A stretch of DNA of 64,000 bases from Acanthacorydalis orientalis. Taxonomy: Eukaryota > Arthropoda > Insecta > Megaloptera > Corydalidae. Where the stretch lies: contig CM068313.1 in NCBI GenBank assembly GCA_034766995.1, positions 9,719,083-9,783,082 of the forward strand, read 5' to 3'. Under the pieces are notes generated by a model. It had not been told where the DNA came from and did no database searches. It saw nothing but the letters and a program-made list of their open reading frames with translations. The first letter of the stretch is position 1, and every line of letters starts with the position of its first letter. The position numbers and the translations under genes were made by a program. Below, in pieces: positions 23,655 to 35,658 of the stretch.

Positions 23655-23855
23655 GAACATGTAGATTCAGCATGTACACTTATAAAAAACCGGCGATGAA
23701 AAATGGAGTATGATCGACAATTCTAAACGCACACGTTCATGAGTAGACCTCTGTCAATCATCAAAATCAACGGAAAAACCAAACACCCGATCCAAAAAAG
23801 TCCTGTGCATCTGGTGGGACATGTGGAGTAGACATGTTCAAAAATCCAGATTTAG
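23655..23855 (+). pseudogene. Mariner transposase catalytic-region fragment
   Basis: Reading through frameshifts, the plus strand gives TGDEKW, then DNSKRTRS, QSSKSTEKPNTRSKKVLCIW and WDMW. This corresponds to the mariner block around the first catalytic Asp (TGDEKWILYDNxKRKRSWxxxGQ...KPNxHxKKVMLCIWWDxKG). The first Asp is kept; the second-Asp block is not found. A different transposase remnant takes over from about 23990. Confidence 0.6.
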
Positions 23856-23859
23856 CACA

Positions 23860-24616
23860 AAGCTTCTACCTTTTTAAATTCTTAAAAGAAGGATAACAGT
23901 TTCGTTCTAATGAGACCATTAATACAGTACAATAGTGGGTATGTAAGATACAAAAATATTTCTTCCATGGCGGTATCTAGAAGTCCATTAAGCGTTAGAT
24001 TAAGTGAATAGAAGAAAAACGAACTGATTTCACATTAAATTTGAAGCATCAAGGGTCTAGAATAACAGTAAGAACACCAGAAAACAATCATCGTGTTGAT
24101 GTAACGCGTAGCCCACGACATGATTACAACATTTTAATGCAAAAATTAATTCGATTTCCACAAATAACATGGTCCTAGCATGATAGACCAACATGTCATA
24201 CCATTCGAATGTCCAAGACTATTGTAAGAGCACTCTTTCCGAACCATACCATTCCCAATAAAAGAGATGTTTTTTGGTCAGCAAGATCCTTAGATTTGAT
24301 GGCGTGTGAGTATTTCCTATCAGGTCATATAAACAGCAAGGTGTATATCGATCGTCAACACACTATCCTTGAACTTAAATTAAAAATCTAGGAAGAAATT
24401 GTGAAGATTTAGCCATTAAGATGTTTAATGGAAAATTTCTGAATAAGATTACAGGAATGCGTGTGCTGAAATGTGCTCATCTATCAAGTATTATTTTTAA
24501 AAATAAAACGAGCCGATACTCAACAAGATGTAAACAAAATGGTTCAATAATAAAAATCTATTTAATTATTGCGTTTTTAAATTTTCCCGTTCCTCTGGTG
24601 CACCCTGTAGAAAAAG
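23860..24616 (+). pseudogene. Tc1/mariner-superfamily transposase remnant with 3' terminal sequence
   Basis: After stops, the plus strand shows RITVRTPENNHRVDVTRSPR, the RTPENxxxVRxxxxRSPxRS block of an insect Tc/mariner-type transposase whose HTH region precedes it. From 24209 the frame reads FWSARSLDLMACEYFLSGHI, then NSKVYIDRQHTILELKLKI, matching WPPRSPDLTPCDFFLWGYLKSKVY...TLxELK. A further RLQECV follows near 24455. GGTGCACCCTGTAG at 24600-24613 looks like the element's 3' terminus (CACCCTGTA ends are common in this group). The 5' end is missing. Many stops and frameshifts mark it as dead. Confidence 0.65.
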
Positions 24617-24829
24617 TTTTTTAATTTTTAAATGTCTACTTTTTGATTTGCCTCCATATTTTAAGGGACAGGATATATATATATATATATACATAAATAC
24701 AAAACCTTTATTTTATTGAATCCGTTCAAAAACATTTTAAACCACTCTCTGTTTCTCAGTTTTTACTTTTTATAACGCTAGGATTAATAATCATGTTAAA
24801 CATTTGACTACACAATCTCTGAGCTGTAC

Positions 24830-25013
<184 letters not shown>

Positions 25014-25019
25014 GTATAT

Positions 25020-26105
25020 ACGAACCCACACACTAGTAAATCATTAGCCGTCCCTTTCACGCTAAATGACACGGGAATCAATCACGGCACACTTGATCAA
25101 ATTGACACCTCGCCTATGTCAGTTTAACGGTACGCAAGCGATCAAACCACCCAATTTCATCCGCGTACTTCATTCCGATCCATACACACAACCAAACTAC
25201 CACATAATAATTTTCCTCTCTCTCACACCGTTACACCGTACTACATCTCCATAAGTTCAATAGTACGATCTATCTCGATCACACGAGTGATAATGTGATA
25301 GCACGGTTTCACTCTACTGCCACGCGTACAAGAACCAACACAAACACCCCGGATCACCCCTAATCAAAGTCAACTCGTACAACAATTTAATGAGATACAC
25401 TTGCCGAAAACAAAACTATTCGTGTTAACAGAGCTGTATATACACTTTCTTGTTCGGAAAAAATGATCGATCAGAACGGTTGTTTCTTCCTACGGAACAA
25501 TTTTAAAATGTATAGTCGAATAATTGAAAGTGTGTTAAAAAATTATTTTTAATTAAAAAACATGCCGCAAGTTAAATGTTGAATCGTTCATTCATTTGAA
25601 TCAGCGAAAGCGTCTGTTGTGTAACAATCTCACATATCTGCACCCTCGTATAAAAATACATAAAATGTTAATAAAAACACCGACAGACAGCGACGTGTTA
25701 ACGTTCATTCAGTTTTCAAAAGAGCGGATTTAAAAATAATTTCATATTTCGTGATTGTAACGAATATGTTTTAAAACAATGAACGATTTCACTCTGATCG
25801 AATATCAGATTTTGTATACATAATTATGGAAGCTTGATAGGATCGGAAATGTACGCATTTGTATAAAATGTTTATGACATTTACCGAGCTGAAGTTTGTT
25901 AATCTCTCATAAAAATAATTACAACTTTAATCGAAAATAGTTAAAATTATCAACACAAATTTAATAAATTACAAAGTTTTCACTGATTAAATATACAGAT
26001 TTTTTAATTATAATGTTTGAAAACTTGAAAAAGTTTCATTTAAAAATACGTTTTTACATGATAAAAATAATATATTACAATATATATTAATTTCATTTTT
26101 ATTAA
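25020..26105. other. Unique sequence without recognised genes
   Basis: The segment 25020-25400 is comparatively C-rich with low G (many CAC and CTCAC words) and scattered CpG steps. The rest is AT-rich. No repeat, transposon or domain was recognised. Confidence 0.3.
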
Positions 26106-26109
26106 TTTC

Positions 26110-26260
26110 CCTTTTATATACTCTGGCGGTCTGAAGATGATAGCATTGCCGCCGAAACGCGGATAAGCAAGAATAAAAAAATGCTTATAATTTATTAAAC
26201 ATTTTTTGTGATTCCTAGGATGAGAAAATAATTTATTCACGAAAGAAAATATTTATAGAA
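26110..26260. mobile_element. Foldback repeat FB, right-arm copy
   Basis: GTCTGAAGATGATAGCATTG, CCGAAACGCGGATAAGCAAG, AAAAATGCTTATAATTTATT, AAACATTTTTTGTGATTC and TTATTCACGAAAG, in family order. The GAAACGCG form of the post-hairpin box is kept here. Confidence 0.6.
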
Positions 26261-26754
26261 TAAAGAAGTTTAGCAAAACATAAGGCACTAATTGATACCT
26301 GTTCAAGTCAACAATCTTAGAAAAAGAAATAAGAATCATTGTTTCATGTGGGTACTGATTTTATGCTTTTATAATTGTTTTATTTTTTGAATAAAAAAAT
26401 TTGTTCAACTACTCTGAAAATGAATAAATTGTTACTGAAATATCTATTATTACAAGAATGTATATAATGTAAATCTTTTATATAAAACATACGGATCAGT
26501 TCAGTATTTTAGGCCATTTTACATATTATTTTTATAATGTTGGGCGTTTTTTTTTCAGTATATTTCGGAATAACACAATTTAGGACTTTGCGATTGAAGT
26601 TACCGTATGAATTTCGAAGAAAATGTTTCACAAATTAATTTTCACTCAACTCAAAAATACTTAATAATTGAATATTGCTTACAGCAATTCTACCAACCTC
26701 AGAGTGATAGTTATAAAAAAATCTGAGTTTACTACTTTTAATATATTTTTTTTA

Positions 26755-27030
26755 ACTTAACGATGATCAAAAATGTTTAATATAATTGATTAAAACATAA
26801 AAAATCTGATTTTTTGTACTTTGATTCACTGAATCAAATCACTTATCAATCTCTTAAGCACCAAAACCATCTTTTGCATATTTTCTAGAAATATTGAATC
26901 AATTTTCGATGATCATGTATTCATATTTAAAACGATAAGATATAGATAAATCTTCAGAATCCTATAAAAGAACGCTGAGAGATTTTTCTGTGCCTTAGGC
27001 CCCTGAGGATGAAAATATCTATATTCATCA
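26755..27030. mobile_element. Foldback repeat FB, heavily decayed copy
   Basis: GATGATCAAAAATGTTTAAT and AAAAAATCTGATTTTTTG near 26762-26815, then TGCCTTAGGCCCCTGAGGAT near 26990, are scattered remnants of left and right arms. Confidence 0.3.
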
Positions 27031-27414
27031 TATCATAAATATTTTTGATATTTATTTGAAAGTTGTATTGAAATAAGGGAAGTGATTCTTGTGAAATTGG
27101 CCAAGAAATGCCATTTTCAAGGATTTTAAGAATTTCCTGACTACTATACATAAGAAATTCGATTTTGATATTTTTTTCCAATTGAAAAATTGATATCAGT
27201 CATAATTTCGACTAATATCTAATTAAAAGTTACAAAAAGTAAAAAAAAAACTAGATTAAAACGTTTATACAACTCTGTCTGTTGAAAATACAATAAAATA
27301 TTTTTTCAGTTCGCAATAAATTGAATAAAACCACTAATTTTATTTTACAAATATATATAAAAATCGGATTAGCAGTTTTGAGTGACATACATCTGAACGA
27401 TGTACATATAAGTG

Positions 27415-27595
27415 ACATTATTGACACTCTAAAGATAGCATTGTTATCGAAATGTACATAAATAACAATCAAAAATGATCATTTATTGAATATTTTGGAT
27501 CAAAAACTATTTGTGGTTACTGGGAAAAAAAAAATTAAATACATTTGCGAAACTGATTTTAGCCTCAATGTCAGAATTATTTCTTGATGTTTATA
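27415..27595. mobile_element. Foldback repeat FB, right-arm copy
   Basis: GACACTCTAAAGATAGCATT, ATCGAAATGTACATAAATAA, CAATCAAAAATGATCATTTA, TTGGATCAAAAAC, CATTTGCGAAACTGATTTTA and CAATGTCAGAATTAT follow the standard order. Confidence 0.6.
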
Positions 27596-27677
27596 TTTAT
27601 AGTCAAAGTCTACTGAATTTCCAAATCTGTCTTCCGAAAGTAATTCAAAACTATTTTAGATAATTAATTGATAGATC

Positions 27678-28010
27678 GTCTACATCAGGGATAGAGAACC
27701 TGTGATGTTTAGATCACATGTGACCTTCTATGGCCTTATGTGCGCCCTTTTGACTGAATCCAAATTTCACAGAACAAATTATTTTTTGAAGTTTCTTCAA
27801 AGTCATTAAAAGATTAGTTAACTTTAAAACTAACAAATAGTTTTCATTTTTTTAAATTATTAAGTACATTGTTAAGTTGTTGGATTTTTACAAAATAATG
27901 TACATTTTAAATATATCTAATTTAAGGTTTTTTTGAATGTGGCCTTATTTGATTACAGCTAAATAAATGCGACTTCTAACATGAAAAGATTCCCCGTCCC
28001 TGGTCTACAC
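27678..28010. mobile_element. 317-bp hAT MITE with target-site duplication
   Basis: The element (27686-28002) begins CAGGGATAGAGAACC and ends GATTCCCCGTCCCTG. Its termini are imperfect inverted copies of the CAGGG type that define hAT transposons. It is flanked by GTCTACAT (27678-27685) and GTCTACAC (28003-28010), an eight-base target duplication with one mismatch, of the NTCTANAN style that hAT elements prefer. Short subterminal words TGTGACCTTCTATGGCC and GTGGCCTTATTTG sit inside each end. There is no coding capacity, so it would have depended on a transposase from elsewhere. Confidence 0.85.
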
Positions 28011-28859
28011 TTTTAAGTTATCATCTATCAGTGCGACGAATCACAATTTATAATAATACCAAATAAACACTTACTGGTTCATTATTAGTTAGATAATTTA
28101 AAAAAAAAATAAACAAGTTGTAAAGACAATTCGTTAATTATTTTTAAAAGACAGAAAATTTCATCTATTAAAATCGAACAAAATTTAAAAGCTAACAAAA
28201 CCGAAGTAAATGATATAAATTATCTTCAATTGCTTCTATCGATAAAATCCAGACAACTTTTTAGTTCAACCCAATAGATTTATTATTTGACCTATTTACA
28301 AAAAGCATATTTCAATTAATCAATTTTTCAATACACGACAAACATGTTATTGTTACTCCACGTTTATTTTTAAATTAAATGTGTATTTCAAATATTTCTT
28401 TTCTACTAGATATATTTATTGCTAATATTAACATACAAAATTGAAATAAATGTTTATAAAAATAATTCAATGAAAATATGAAAGCTTAAATACATTTATT
28501 TCAAACATATTTTTCATAAATAGACATTAACGAGATAATTTAATTATCGGTCTAGACAGAATCAAAAATCTTTCATACTTATAACATTGGATATGTAATA
28601 TTTATATTTTCGTTTGTAATGTATATCCAAATATAGACGAATCCATCTACATGAACCGAACACACGATGAAAACAAATAACAGTTAATACCACGTCAATA
28701 ATATACGTTCTGTTTAAAAGACTAAAAGCAAATATTTTTTTATTTTCTTCTGTTCACATAACCCATAACATTTGAACACATAAAAACAAGTGTGGGTGTA
28801 AGGATGTGTATATAAATACACACCGCACATACACACACATACACATACATACATACAAA

Positions 28860-28881
28860 CATACATACATATATATATATA

Positions 28882-28915
<34 letters not shown>
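28860..28915. repeat. (CATA)n-(TA)n microsatellite
   Basis: ACATACATAC steps, then two TA arrays separated by ATGC. Preceded from 28800 by a CACA/CATA-rich tract. Confidence 0.95.
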
Positions 28916-28918
<3 letters not shown>

Positions 28919-29224
28919 TTGATATAAGTCTGAATACGAGGATTTACACTTTAGAGTTATTAATTTGTTAATAGAATTTCCTAACATTTCTATAAAAGTG
29001 AAGAAAAAATCTCGTCTAAATGTCTTTAAAACTGTATTTTTTTTTCAGTTTACATAACAGAAAATATTTATTACACACATGACTATGAAATTCTAATCGT
29101 TTCATACAAGATATGTGAATCTGGTCCATATTTTTGTGTGAGGGTAGACTCAAATATTGCCGCCCTAACATGTTTGCGTATGTGTACGCATATGTGAATT
29201 TGTACAGTGTTGTAAATTCATGTC

Positions 29225-30035
29225 TTAGTAACGTTCAGTAAACTTTTCAAAGTTGAGTATCGTGCGGTAATAAAATTTCTGGTTAAAGAATAGATTACAC
29301 CGCATCATATAAAATAACGATTAGACGGCGTATACAGGAAAGTTACTCCTTCATACTCCATGGTAAAAGAATGGGGTAAAAGATTTCGAATGGGAGAGTA
29401 GTCACTGGGAGATGAATCGAATCCCAATCGCCTTGTGGAAGTGCTTACGCCCGATTCTGTTGCACTTGTCGAATACCTGGTACTTTGTGACGGGCGTTTA
29501 AAAGTTAAAGAGTTATCAGCAATGTCCAATCTTTAACAAACAACTATTCGTCGAATTCTCCATGAATATTTAGATATCAATAAGGTCATTGCAAGTGAGG
29601 TAGCAAACTTCTTTCGGGCGTTCAGCATTAACGTCCAGTAGCCTGCGCATGTTCATTTTTAAAGCTCTGTAAGCCAGATCTAAATGCACTGATTGAGTTC
29701 ACTGTAGTATGGGATGAAACAATGGTCATTTACTATGCTCGTATGTCTAAAGGAAAATTCATAGAATGGTATCGACCAATTAACCACCCTCAAGAAAAGC
29801 AAAGGTGCATCAATTCACAAAAAAAGGTCACAGTCACAAATAATTTTCTTTGAGATTGCAAAGGCATTTTATTAATAGGTTTTAGTCCAGATATGACCCC
29901 TAGCGATTGTTATCTTTTTGTAATTTTTAAGATTTAGATGGGCAGCGTTTTAATCATGACAACTAGCTGAAAACACCGGTAACTGATCGCTTTAATGCAA
30001 CAACGGAAGATTATTTTAGAAGGGTGTATAATTGA
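29225..30035 (+). pseudogene. Mariner transposase pseudogene with internal deletion of the second catalytic block
   Basis: The plus strand reads VEYRAVIKFLVKE, HHIK, RRRIQESYSFILHGKRMG-like decayed HTH text, then FRMGE...LGDESNPNRLVEVLTPDSV, ALVEYLVLCDGRLKVKELSA and TIRRILHEYLDINKV. The catalytic start follows: LIEFTVVWDETMVIYYARMS (first Asp in WDE) and KGKFIEWYRPINHP. Then GILLIGF is joined almost directly to SPDMTPSDCYLFVIF, the third-Asp block, and NATTEDYF. The stretch that should carry the second Asp is missing, about 60-70 residues. Frameshifts and stops occur throughout. The block order matches mariner-type transposases of about 340-350 residues. Confidence 0.78.
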
Positions 30036-30039
30036 TAAT

Positions 30040-32120
30040 TAATAAATGTAAAAAATGCATTGAAGTTATATAAAAAAATAGTAATTCCTTTCTATCTAGG
30101 TCACGAATATTTGGCACTACCCTCGAACATGCATTTTATTCAAATATTTTTATTTCTGTATTCAGTTATTCATTTAGAGGATGTGAACTAATGCATCAGT
30201 TATTATAAATTGTATTGCAATTTTTTTATATTATTTTTCAATCACCTACACAAAAATAATTAAAATAATTACACTTAATGTTTTTTTAAAAAAAAAATTC
30301 AATCCACTAGTAGTAAAAATTATAAAAAGGTGTTAATGATTATTCTGTACATTAACGAAATCATGATAGAAACTCCAACAAATATGCATAAACAATCAAA
30401 AAGATCAGTAATTAACTATTAAACATTTTTGGTCAAGAAAAAAAATGTTATCTATGGTGTGAGTAAAAGATTCATTTGTAGAAGGGAATAACTCCAGGAT
30501 GAAATATTGAAACTTATTTCAGACGCATACATTTCTATTCAAAAATAATCTTACTGATATTTTATAACTGTAAGATGGACTAATTAATTTTTTTAATCAA
30601 TTCAAATACTTCATACACAAAGCAATACTAAAAGCTGTTTTACTGATACTAAATTAATTTATCCCAGTTTTTTTACTAACCTGTATGAAATATCAAACTT
30701 ATTTTAATATAAATAAAAATATATAAACGAATAAGACAGTTAAGAATAATTTCTAATTTCTACTGAATTATTCGTATTTACAATGTTTTCCAGGAAATAA
30801 CAACCCTATTTTTAAACATGAATATTTTTCCACCCTAGTAAATTGTACATTTGTGAATATAACAAAATGTACGAAATTGTTTTGTTATACAATTATAATA
30901 TGTATTACTACGTATATACATACCTAATAATAAAAAAGGAAATATAAAGAAGTTGATGAAAACTCTTACCTGTAACAAAAGAGAAAATTATTTTAAAAAT
31001 AACATTCGTTAACAAAAAAACATGTTATAAAAAAATATAATAAAAGAAAATATAATGTTTGTCATATTAAATTTTTTATTTCGCTTTTTTTCTTATTATG
31101 TGTTATATTAATTTATGGATTTTATAAAAATCAATTAATATCTTAAAAATTATAATAATTTATTAAGTTTTTATTTGCTGTTACACTAAAAACAAATATT
31201 TTTAAGAAATGGTAATTATAGAGACTCATACAGATGAACGAATGGGAATTTCGGGTTTCAAAATATTGAAACTAAACTAATATTTAATAATATTAATTAT
31301 ACAAAAGAATTATTATCGTTTGTGCTGGATTATAAATTTTTTTTGAAAAAAATATAAGAGTTTAATGTGGACAAATGGTTATTAGTTGATACTGGGAGAA
31401 AATACAGTGATATTAAAAATATAACAGAAACAGAAATAAATGAAATTTGTTTAAAAAATACTCTGAAGAATATTAGAGGAAAAAAATCACTTTTTTTAAT
31501 ATAACCTTAAATTACGTTAAGGATAGAACGAAGTATATTAAGATGGCAGACAAAGATTTAAATACAGAGTCCTAAAAGTACATAAAACTTTAATAAGAGT
31601 ATAAGTATGTTTAGGTTTTATCTGAATAAAAAACTAAAGTAAACACAGAAAAATAAAGTGAAGGAACAGAATGTACTGAGCATCTTCTTGTTTATTGTCA
31701 AGGAATTGAAATAAAAGAAAAATAAAACAAATTTCTTATAAACAGAAAACGCATACTGTTATGCTTAATGAAGGAATGACACTATGCTATTAAAAATGAC
31801 AATCAAATTGAAAGAATATAATCTTTTTTGATAAATAAACGAAGTCTTTAATGAAAGAATAAAAATGACTTCAGATCAATCAATAACATTACAATATTTA
31901 GTGCATTCATTTTCTTTTAGAATTATTATAAATAATACTAAATATATTTTTAAAATCTTTCAGCATTTTTCGTGTTTACTAAAAATGTATGATACAATAT
32001 TTTACTTTTTTTAAATTAAAAAAATACCGTTCTAATACTGTAATTAAATTTACTTTCACAATTTATCATTCCACACACTACAAGATTTTTTTCTAATTAT
32101 AATTTTCAGTAAATTATTTT
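30040..32120. other. Very AT-rich stretch without recognised genes
   Basis: Long A and T runs and no sizeable open frames. Apart from a foldback copy near 30330-30480, nothing could be assigned. Confidence 0.5.
30330..30480. mobile_element. Foldback repeat FB, decayed right-arm copy
   Basis: ATATGCATAAACAATCAAAA, AGATCAGTAATTAACTATTA, AAACATTTTTGGTCAAG and GTGTGAGTAAAAGATTCATT in family order. The hairpin is unrecognisable. Confidence 0.5.
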
Positions 32121-32144
32121 TAATCTTATGTACATTTCTTATGT

Positions 32145-32345
32145 ACATTTCAATGGCAATTCCATCATCAATGCAACGTCAATATATAGAAAAATCTTTG
32201 GTGATGGTATTGCTATCGAAATGTGTATAAACAACTATCAAAAATGTTAAATAATCATTTATTGAGAATTTTTATCAGAAAAAATGGTTGTAGTAGTACG
32301 TGGGATAAAAGAAAATTCATTTATGAAAGATGATCGAAAAGAATG
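32145..32345. mobile_element. Foldback repeat FB, compact two-arm copy
   Basis: A left hairpin (TTTCAATGGCAATTCCATCA) is followed within 40 bp by a right hairpin (GGTGATGGTATTGCTATCGA). The right arm continues with ACAACTATCAAAAATGTTAA, TTTTATCAGAAAAAATGG and AATTCATTTATGAAAG. The spacer has shrunk to a GAAAAATC core. Confidence 0.6.
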
Positions 32346-32814
32346 AGGATTTTCAGAACACACATTAGATATTAAATTACATAAGTACAAGGTGTCCATG
32401 TCTTTTTAATATCTGAAATTAGTTTTAAAAAAATACAGTATATTAATAACTGGTTTCAACAAAAATCTTCAGAACGTCTGTAAGAAAAAGTATCTGAAAT
32501 TAAAATTTTAATGTCTGAATGTTTATAAGAAATGTTAATAAAAAAAAGATAAAAGAAGTCAGAATACGATCTGTTTTTAACTGAAGCTCTCAAAAGTAAA
32601 CTGTTTAATATTCAGATTTCTCTAGAACAATCAAAGTGACCACCACACCGCCTTGTGCCGTCGTTTAAAACGTATTTCAAATCCGTCCGTGCTTCAAGTG
32701 TTGAAAGTAATTTTCGTTCTCTTCATAAAACTCTGATCGCTTAATAATTTAATCTAAGCGTAAGTTTAAAACACAGCCCCATATCGGATATACGACGGTG
32801 ACTGTTGAGTACAT

Positions 32815-33075
32815 TTGACGTTACACGACGACGCCAGAAAGAGACGGTGCGTACGCGTGCGACGAGGACAGCGGTATGCGTGCGTACGAGCGCGCGTGCG
32901 GAGTCGTCTGCGTGTCGTTCGTTGCGTGTTGGCGCGTGTTCGTGCGTGTGTAGTATCGTATTGAAATTTATTTTTAGGCCGACGGCGACGTCTTTGAGAC
33001 GACCGTCGTCGAGGCGCTGGGCGTCACTTGTCGTGACGTGGCGTCTTGATACACAGAGCGTCATGTCGACGCTTC
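32815..33075. promoter_or_regulatory. CpG-rich patch, possible promoter or first-exon region
   Basis: The strongest CpG cluster in the window (GCGTACGCGTGCGACGAG, ACGAGCGCGCGTGCGG, CGACCGTCGTCGAGGCGC). Both strands are open over it, as expected of CpG-rich sequence with few stop-forming words. I recognise no domain in either frame. A pyrimidine-rich TTTATTTTTAG before GCCGACGG at 32979 could be a splice acceptor, but this is weak. Confidence 0.3.
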
Positions 33076-33295
33076 CGTATTGCGTCGACACCGCAGTACA
33101 TAAACGGTTTCTGTCGTTGATACGTTCTAATAATTATGTAATTCGCTTTTATGTAATAATTACCCTTATGTTATAACTTAATTCATTAATAATTGCGAAT
33201 TGGTTCATGAATATTGAAAATACTCGAGTACCTGTGTGTCATTTTAAAGAGGTTGTGATTAATGCACTGAATACACAATCATACATACATGCACA

Positions 33296-33342
33296 CACAC
33301 ACACACATATATATATATACATATATATACACATATATACAT
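33296..33342. repeat. (CA)n-(TA)n microsatellite
   Basis: ACACACACAC followed by short TA arrays separated by ATACA. Confidence 0.92.
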
Positions 33343-33564
33343 TCTATAAAAGGGTTATGTTTTTATATATTTCAACCGCATCAAATTCAACAAAAAATAA
33401 AATTCTGACCAAAATATCGCTTCCAAAGCCAATTTTTCCTCAACATAACTTTATTTGTAATAATAAAGATTTCACAAAAAATCACATTTGTTTACTTTTC
33501 ATAACATACCAACAAAAGTAAATGATTAAAATTATAAAATTGGAGTCAGCTAGACTTTTGCCTG

Positions 33565-33870
33565 TAGTCTAGTGCTTTGTGGATATCAGTATCGCCATCG
33601 AAATAAATCACAAAAAACTCTCATCAGAAATGTTTAATAATTGATTATTGATCATTTTTGATTGAAAGCATTCTCTAATCAAGAATTAAAAACGATCAGT
33701 AATTTAATATTTTGATCAAAAAATCTTTTATGGTTTGTAAGGCCGATGAAAAATTAATTTGTAAAATGAATTTAGCCACAATGCCAAACTATATAATGAC
33801 AATCCCATATCTTTTATAATCAGTTAACATTTTGCATACAGTTTTTGATCAAAAACTAGTTTTGGAATTA
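33565..33870. mobile_element. Foldback repeat FB, rearranged copy
   Basis: AGTATCGCCATCGAAATAAA, then AATAATTGATTATTGATCAT and TTTTTGATTG, then a second palindrome half and TTTTGATCAAAAAATC, ATGAAAAATTAATTTGT and GAATTTAGCCACAATGCC. The hairpin is adjacent to inverted halves of the palindrome, so the copy has been shuffled. Confidence 0.5.
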
Positions 33871-34199
33871 TTGTCAAACGCTACAATTAATTCATGAGCA
33901 CTTATTTTAGATTTTTATACATTTTTAGACTATTTTTTGATTGTGTTTGTCATTTTGTCAAGCTTATAGTAATTCGATATTCCTATATATATATATATAG
34001 ATTTATTCGATTAGGTATTAGCTGAAGGATGGATTTTGTATCAGGTGTAAAAATAAATTCGATGCCTCTAAACGGAATCAATCATAACTTAGTTTTCAAT
34101 TGAAATATTTTTCCATCGTTTTAGGATTTTGAAGTGTCAACCTTCACATTTAAAATCACTATATATCTTGGCCAAACACTTGGCATAACCTCACAAAAC

Positions 34200-34440
34200 A
34201 GTAATAAACACTATGGAGTCTAAAAAGCAGCGTATTAGGCATTGTCTACTTTTTGCATCCCAGTTGAAAAAATGCTGCAGAAGCTGCAGAAAAGATTTGT
34301 TCAGCTTGGAAGAAAGGTGTTGTGATGCATAAAATATGCAAAAATGCTAAAACAGTGGAAAAGGTTTCAAATCGAGCTATTTCTTTCGATAAGGAATTCG
34401 TTAGTTATCCAACAGATGGAGCAAATTTATATAAAAATAA
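34200..34440 (+). pseudogene. Mariner transposase N-terminal fragment
   Basis: Starting at an ATG near 34212 the frame reads MESKKQRIRHCLLFASQLKK. After a frameshift it continues AAEAAEKICSAWKKGVVMHK, then ICKNAKTVEK. This fits a mariner N-terminus of the form QxLRHxLLFxFxLKKxAAEAAExIC.... A left end TTAGGTATTAGC near 34013 and TTCGCCTAATA near 34530 could be terminal repeats, but the match is weak. There is no catalytic domain. Confidence 0.5.
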
Positions 34441-34620
34441 TAGGGGATATTTTGAGGATTGAAATGTATTCCATTTTTCGGTAATTATTTATTATCCATT
34501 TTCTATAAAAAAGGCACTGAATTAATTTGTTCGCCTAATACTTTAAATAATTGTGTGTTGAAAAGGTTGAACTGATGACTAGACAGAAAAAAAAATTCAT
34601 TTCGAAACAATTTACTAATT

Positions 34621-34624
<4 letters not shown>

Positions 34625-34673
<49 letters not shown>
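34625..34673. repeat. (TA)n microsatellite
   Basis: TA array of about 49 bp. Confidence 0.97.
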
Positions 34674-34675
<2 letters not shown>

Positions 34676-35139
34676 GTAATTACACAAATTTCATTTAAAT
34701 ACAAATCGACAAATAACCATGATATTACAAAATAGTTAGTTTCTCAATTGATGAAATATTCCAACCGTCTACAGACGCTGTAAAAAAAAGATATTCAGAT
34801 TTAAAACTAATCTATAATTCAAAATGATTTCGAAAACACAACGGTATGGTCGAAAGAGAATAAAATTACGCGAAAGGAAAAAACCCAGTGGAAAATTTCC
34901 ACTTTGTCATCTTACTGCTTGCAATACGAATTTAAAGTATGCAACGGTTGTTTGCAGATGTTTTCCACTTCATTGCTCCGCTGTAATATTTATCTTATAT
35001 TGTTCTTGTCGAAGAGAATAAGATAAACTTTTATATATAAGAGACGGAATAGCTCCAATACATAAATACAGTTTCTATGGTCGAGATGTATTATGGCTTA
35101 TAAAAGAATTCGATATATACGTGTATACCTATATGCATA

Positions 35140-35140
<1 letters not shown>

Positions 35141-35220
<80 letters not shown>
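35141..35220. repeat. (TA)n microsatellite
   Basis: Uninterrupted TA array of about 80 bp, preceded by ATATGCATATGC. Confidence 0.97.
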
Positions 35221-35223
<3 letters not shown>

Positions 35224-35588
35224 TGTATTTATGGATAGTCTGTAACAAATACATAGTGTATAGGAAGAGAGATGTACATTTCTGTTGACAGTATTTTAGA
35301 TAATAGCGATGGCTGGTTGACAATTTGAATTCAGATGCTTTTCTCTGTCTCTTAATTTGAATGCACGTCATTCGTTGTTCTTTAAATTTATTTTTACGAT
35401 TGTAGTTTTTCGCATCTACATTACTCTATATGCCTTTTGTTTTGCAAGTTGCTGACATAGTTTTCATTTACTCCGTAATTGAAATGATTACGTGCTGAAT
35501 TTATAATACGAATGCTTTTTATACATCTTTGTATAATTATATTTATGAGTTTATGAACACATTAATATTCATATAACATTCATTATAC

Positions 35589-35590
<2 letters not shown>

Positions 35591-35654
<64 letters not shown>
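35591..35654. repeat. (CATA)n-(TA)n microsatellite
   Basis: CATACATACATACA followed by a TA array of about 54 bp. Confidence 0.97.

Positions 35655-35658
<4 letters not shown>

Noticed and set aside
29305..29529. Minus-strand open frame of 74 codons
   Set aside because: Antisense shadow of the mariner pseudogene on the plus strand.
32805..33176. 123-codon Arg/Thr/Ser-rich open frame
   Set aside because: It lies over a CpG-rich patch where stop-forming words are scarce on both strands. The composition looks like translated CpG repeats and there is no domain.
34013..34540. Complete short mariner with ends TTAGGTATTAGC and TTCGCCTAATA around the 34.2-kb fragment
   Set aside because: The proposed ends match for only a few bases and TA flanks are not convincing on both sides.
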